Assembly (NCBI RefSeq): GCF_001039355.2
Contig: NW_019775425.1
Span: 648,899-712,898 of the forward strand
DNA: 64,000 nt
Direction: 5' to 3'
From: Lingula anatina
Lineage: Eukaryota; Brachiopoda; Lingulata; Lingulida; Lingulidae
Part shown: positions 62,601 through 64,000 of the stretch, piece after piece
Numbering within the stretch: the stretch's first letter is position 1
Layout of the letters: each line of letters opens with the position of its first letter
The notes under the pieces: model-generated
Seen by the model: the letters and a program-made list of their open reading frames with translations, nothing else
Database searches by the model: none
Told to the model about the DNA's origin: nothing
Translations under genes and position numbers: made by a program

Positions 62601-64000
62601 TACATTAGTAATACACGTGCTGTCATTACACGAGGATGGATGAAAGGATGACTTCTTAAGCTAATTTAAGAGCAGACTTGAAGGGCAAATGTACGCAATC
62701 ATATGCATATGCAATATTTTGCCGTATTAGTACATACCAGATACACCCACGATTTTAGTTATTGTTTTAGTCAGAGTGAAATCCTGGTTTTCGTTTCAAG
62801 ATCTCTTAATAGGCAGTAACGGGTTGAAACCAAATTTTTGAAAATAGGTGAAAACCCTCATATGGAATTGTGAGACATTGATTTATAGTGACCCAATCTA
62901 TCTGCTTTGCCAGGAAACTCGTACAAAACGAGAAGAAGAGTATTAAGATTTTCTCAAATATACATTAACCTTGTTGCATGTCTTTAATATTCCTTATGCG
63001 ACTCGGGTAAATAAGTGACATAATTTCTGTACAGCACGTTTAGTTCAAGCGGACTGAAGAAACGTGTCCATAAATTACATTATGAATAAAAAACTGATAA
63101 TATCTAAATACATCAACAGTTATGCATTTTTCTCCAATGTGCTCGATAAGATCATATTATGAGATAGTTAACAACAATACTACTGAAAAAATTTGTTAAA
63201 AGACGAGTAAGATCACCGTAAATGATCCGTGGATTTTGCACTTTAATCAATGCCTTTTAAATTGGATTGTATCTGCCCAAATTTACTTTCAGGTGTCCAA
63301 ATATTAATGTTAACAGAACTTAAATTAAAAGCTATCGATTTCCTACTATAATGTGTGGTCTCTGTGTATTTTACACATACAACGTGATTTTTTGTGTTGT
63401 TTTCCAATCTATCATTTCATCACGACATCGTATCATATAGGATAGATACTTCCTACATCAATCACATTTTATCCCACCCCCCTCCTTAAAAAAAGAAAAA
63501 AAAACAGAAAGGAAGAAAAAACGCCCACCATAAGAGCAACAGTCCGCTTCTTAACGAAAAGAGAACATGTTTCATTGAAAATTAATTACTTCGGCTTGAA
63601 CGGGTTTCTTGACGTCTGATTTTAACGAGTTATATATTTGTATAATATTCCCCAACCGGTGGTACTTCACACCCACCTTGCATACGTCAAGATAAATCAT
63701 ATCTAAATACATTAAACGGCTATACCCTCCAATAATATACCCATTTCATTTGACATGATATGAACCAAGCCTTCACGGATGGGGTTTGAGCTGATTTATT
63801 ATCATTTTTTTAAATTTTTTTCGGGAAAGATTATTTTACGCCCCCTCTAAAACGTGCTGAGGCGCTAATGACTAACTGGCCTTCTTCCTAGAAGTCCAGA
63901 GCATTTTATTTCACGTTCAAGACGATTTAATTTCCCCAAGCCAACATGGAGTGCGATAGCGGGTCCCACGGTGACTGGTGTAATTGATTCACTGATCTTT

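Larger units (their letters stand above)
56416..64000. other. Intergenic region, no gene recognised
   Basis: No exon could be tied to a family or to paired splice sites on either strand. It contains a CA microsatellite (58588-58625), a poly-A run (59585-59609) and a solo GGGGCGGATCCAGAG repeat end (about 59053) that also occurs at 29003 and 41983. Non-coding RNA or lone exons cannot be excluded by eye. Confidence 0.5.

Noticed and set aside
1-64000. CRISPR arrays, bacterial operons or phage
   Set aside because: All recognised genes are split animal genes; the repeats are microsatellites and transposons, without spaced arrays.

Overview
The window is a stretch of animal (metazoan) nuclear DNA. 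It has split genes with GT-AG introns, AT-rich non-coding sequence, many microsatellites and many small transposon remnants. The gene set is a HAP2/GCS1 gamete fusogen, an ApoD-like lipocalin, a galanin/allatostatin-type GPCR, SLC16-like transporters and a secreted EF-hand protein. HAP2 is not known from vertebrates, and the peptide receptor type is typical of Bilateria, so I infer an invertebrate bilaterian, probably marine. I cannot name the species. All exon coordinates were read by eye from splice signals and reading phase, not computed.

Layout. (1) 45-8620, minus strand: 17 consecutive coding exons of HAP2/GCS1, all junctions in phase. The first exon (start Met) and the last exons are not found; the 3' end runs off the left edge. 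One intron carries a 481 bp MITE. (2) 8621-15040: non-coding, built largely of repeats: a foldback family with the core GAAGGTTCATTGGTCCGAA, a possible 2 kb element with inverted ends that holds four X-box-like motifs, and a CCGGTGTAACG MITE. (3) 15041-18471, plus strand: complete five-exon lipocalin, 192 aa. (4) 21698-22822, minus strand: intronless class A GPCR. (5) 24540-51805: head-to-tail tandem duplication. Unit A is about 24540-37440 and unit B about 37440-51805. Each unit carries an intact five-exon monocarboxylate-transporter-like gene (453 aa, minus strand) and, upstream of it on the plus strand, remnants of a Cu/Zn superoxide dismutase-like gene. The two units differ by private insertions (foldbacks, two LINE fragments, a MITE), so each acts as the empty-site control for the other. 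Unit B also carries a 102 bp copy of the 3' coding end of the neighbouring GPCR. (6) 53969-56415, minus strand: complete three-exon gene for a 120 aa secreted protein with a prohormone-like N-terminal half and a canonical EF-hand at the C terminus. (7) 56416-64000: no gene recognised.

The genes do not form a pathway. The clearest biology is the recent local duplication of a transporter gene, the decay of its SOD-like neighbour, and heavy mobile-element traffic. The most unusual coding unit is the EF-hand/prohormone-like protein. The HAP2 gene is also notable for two hydrophobic segments and a long basic C-terminal region.
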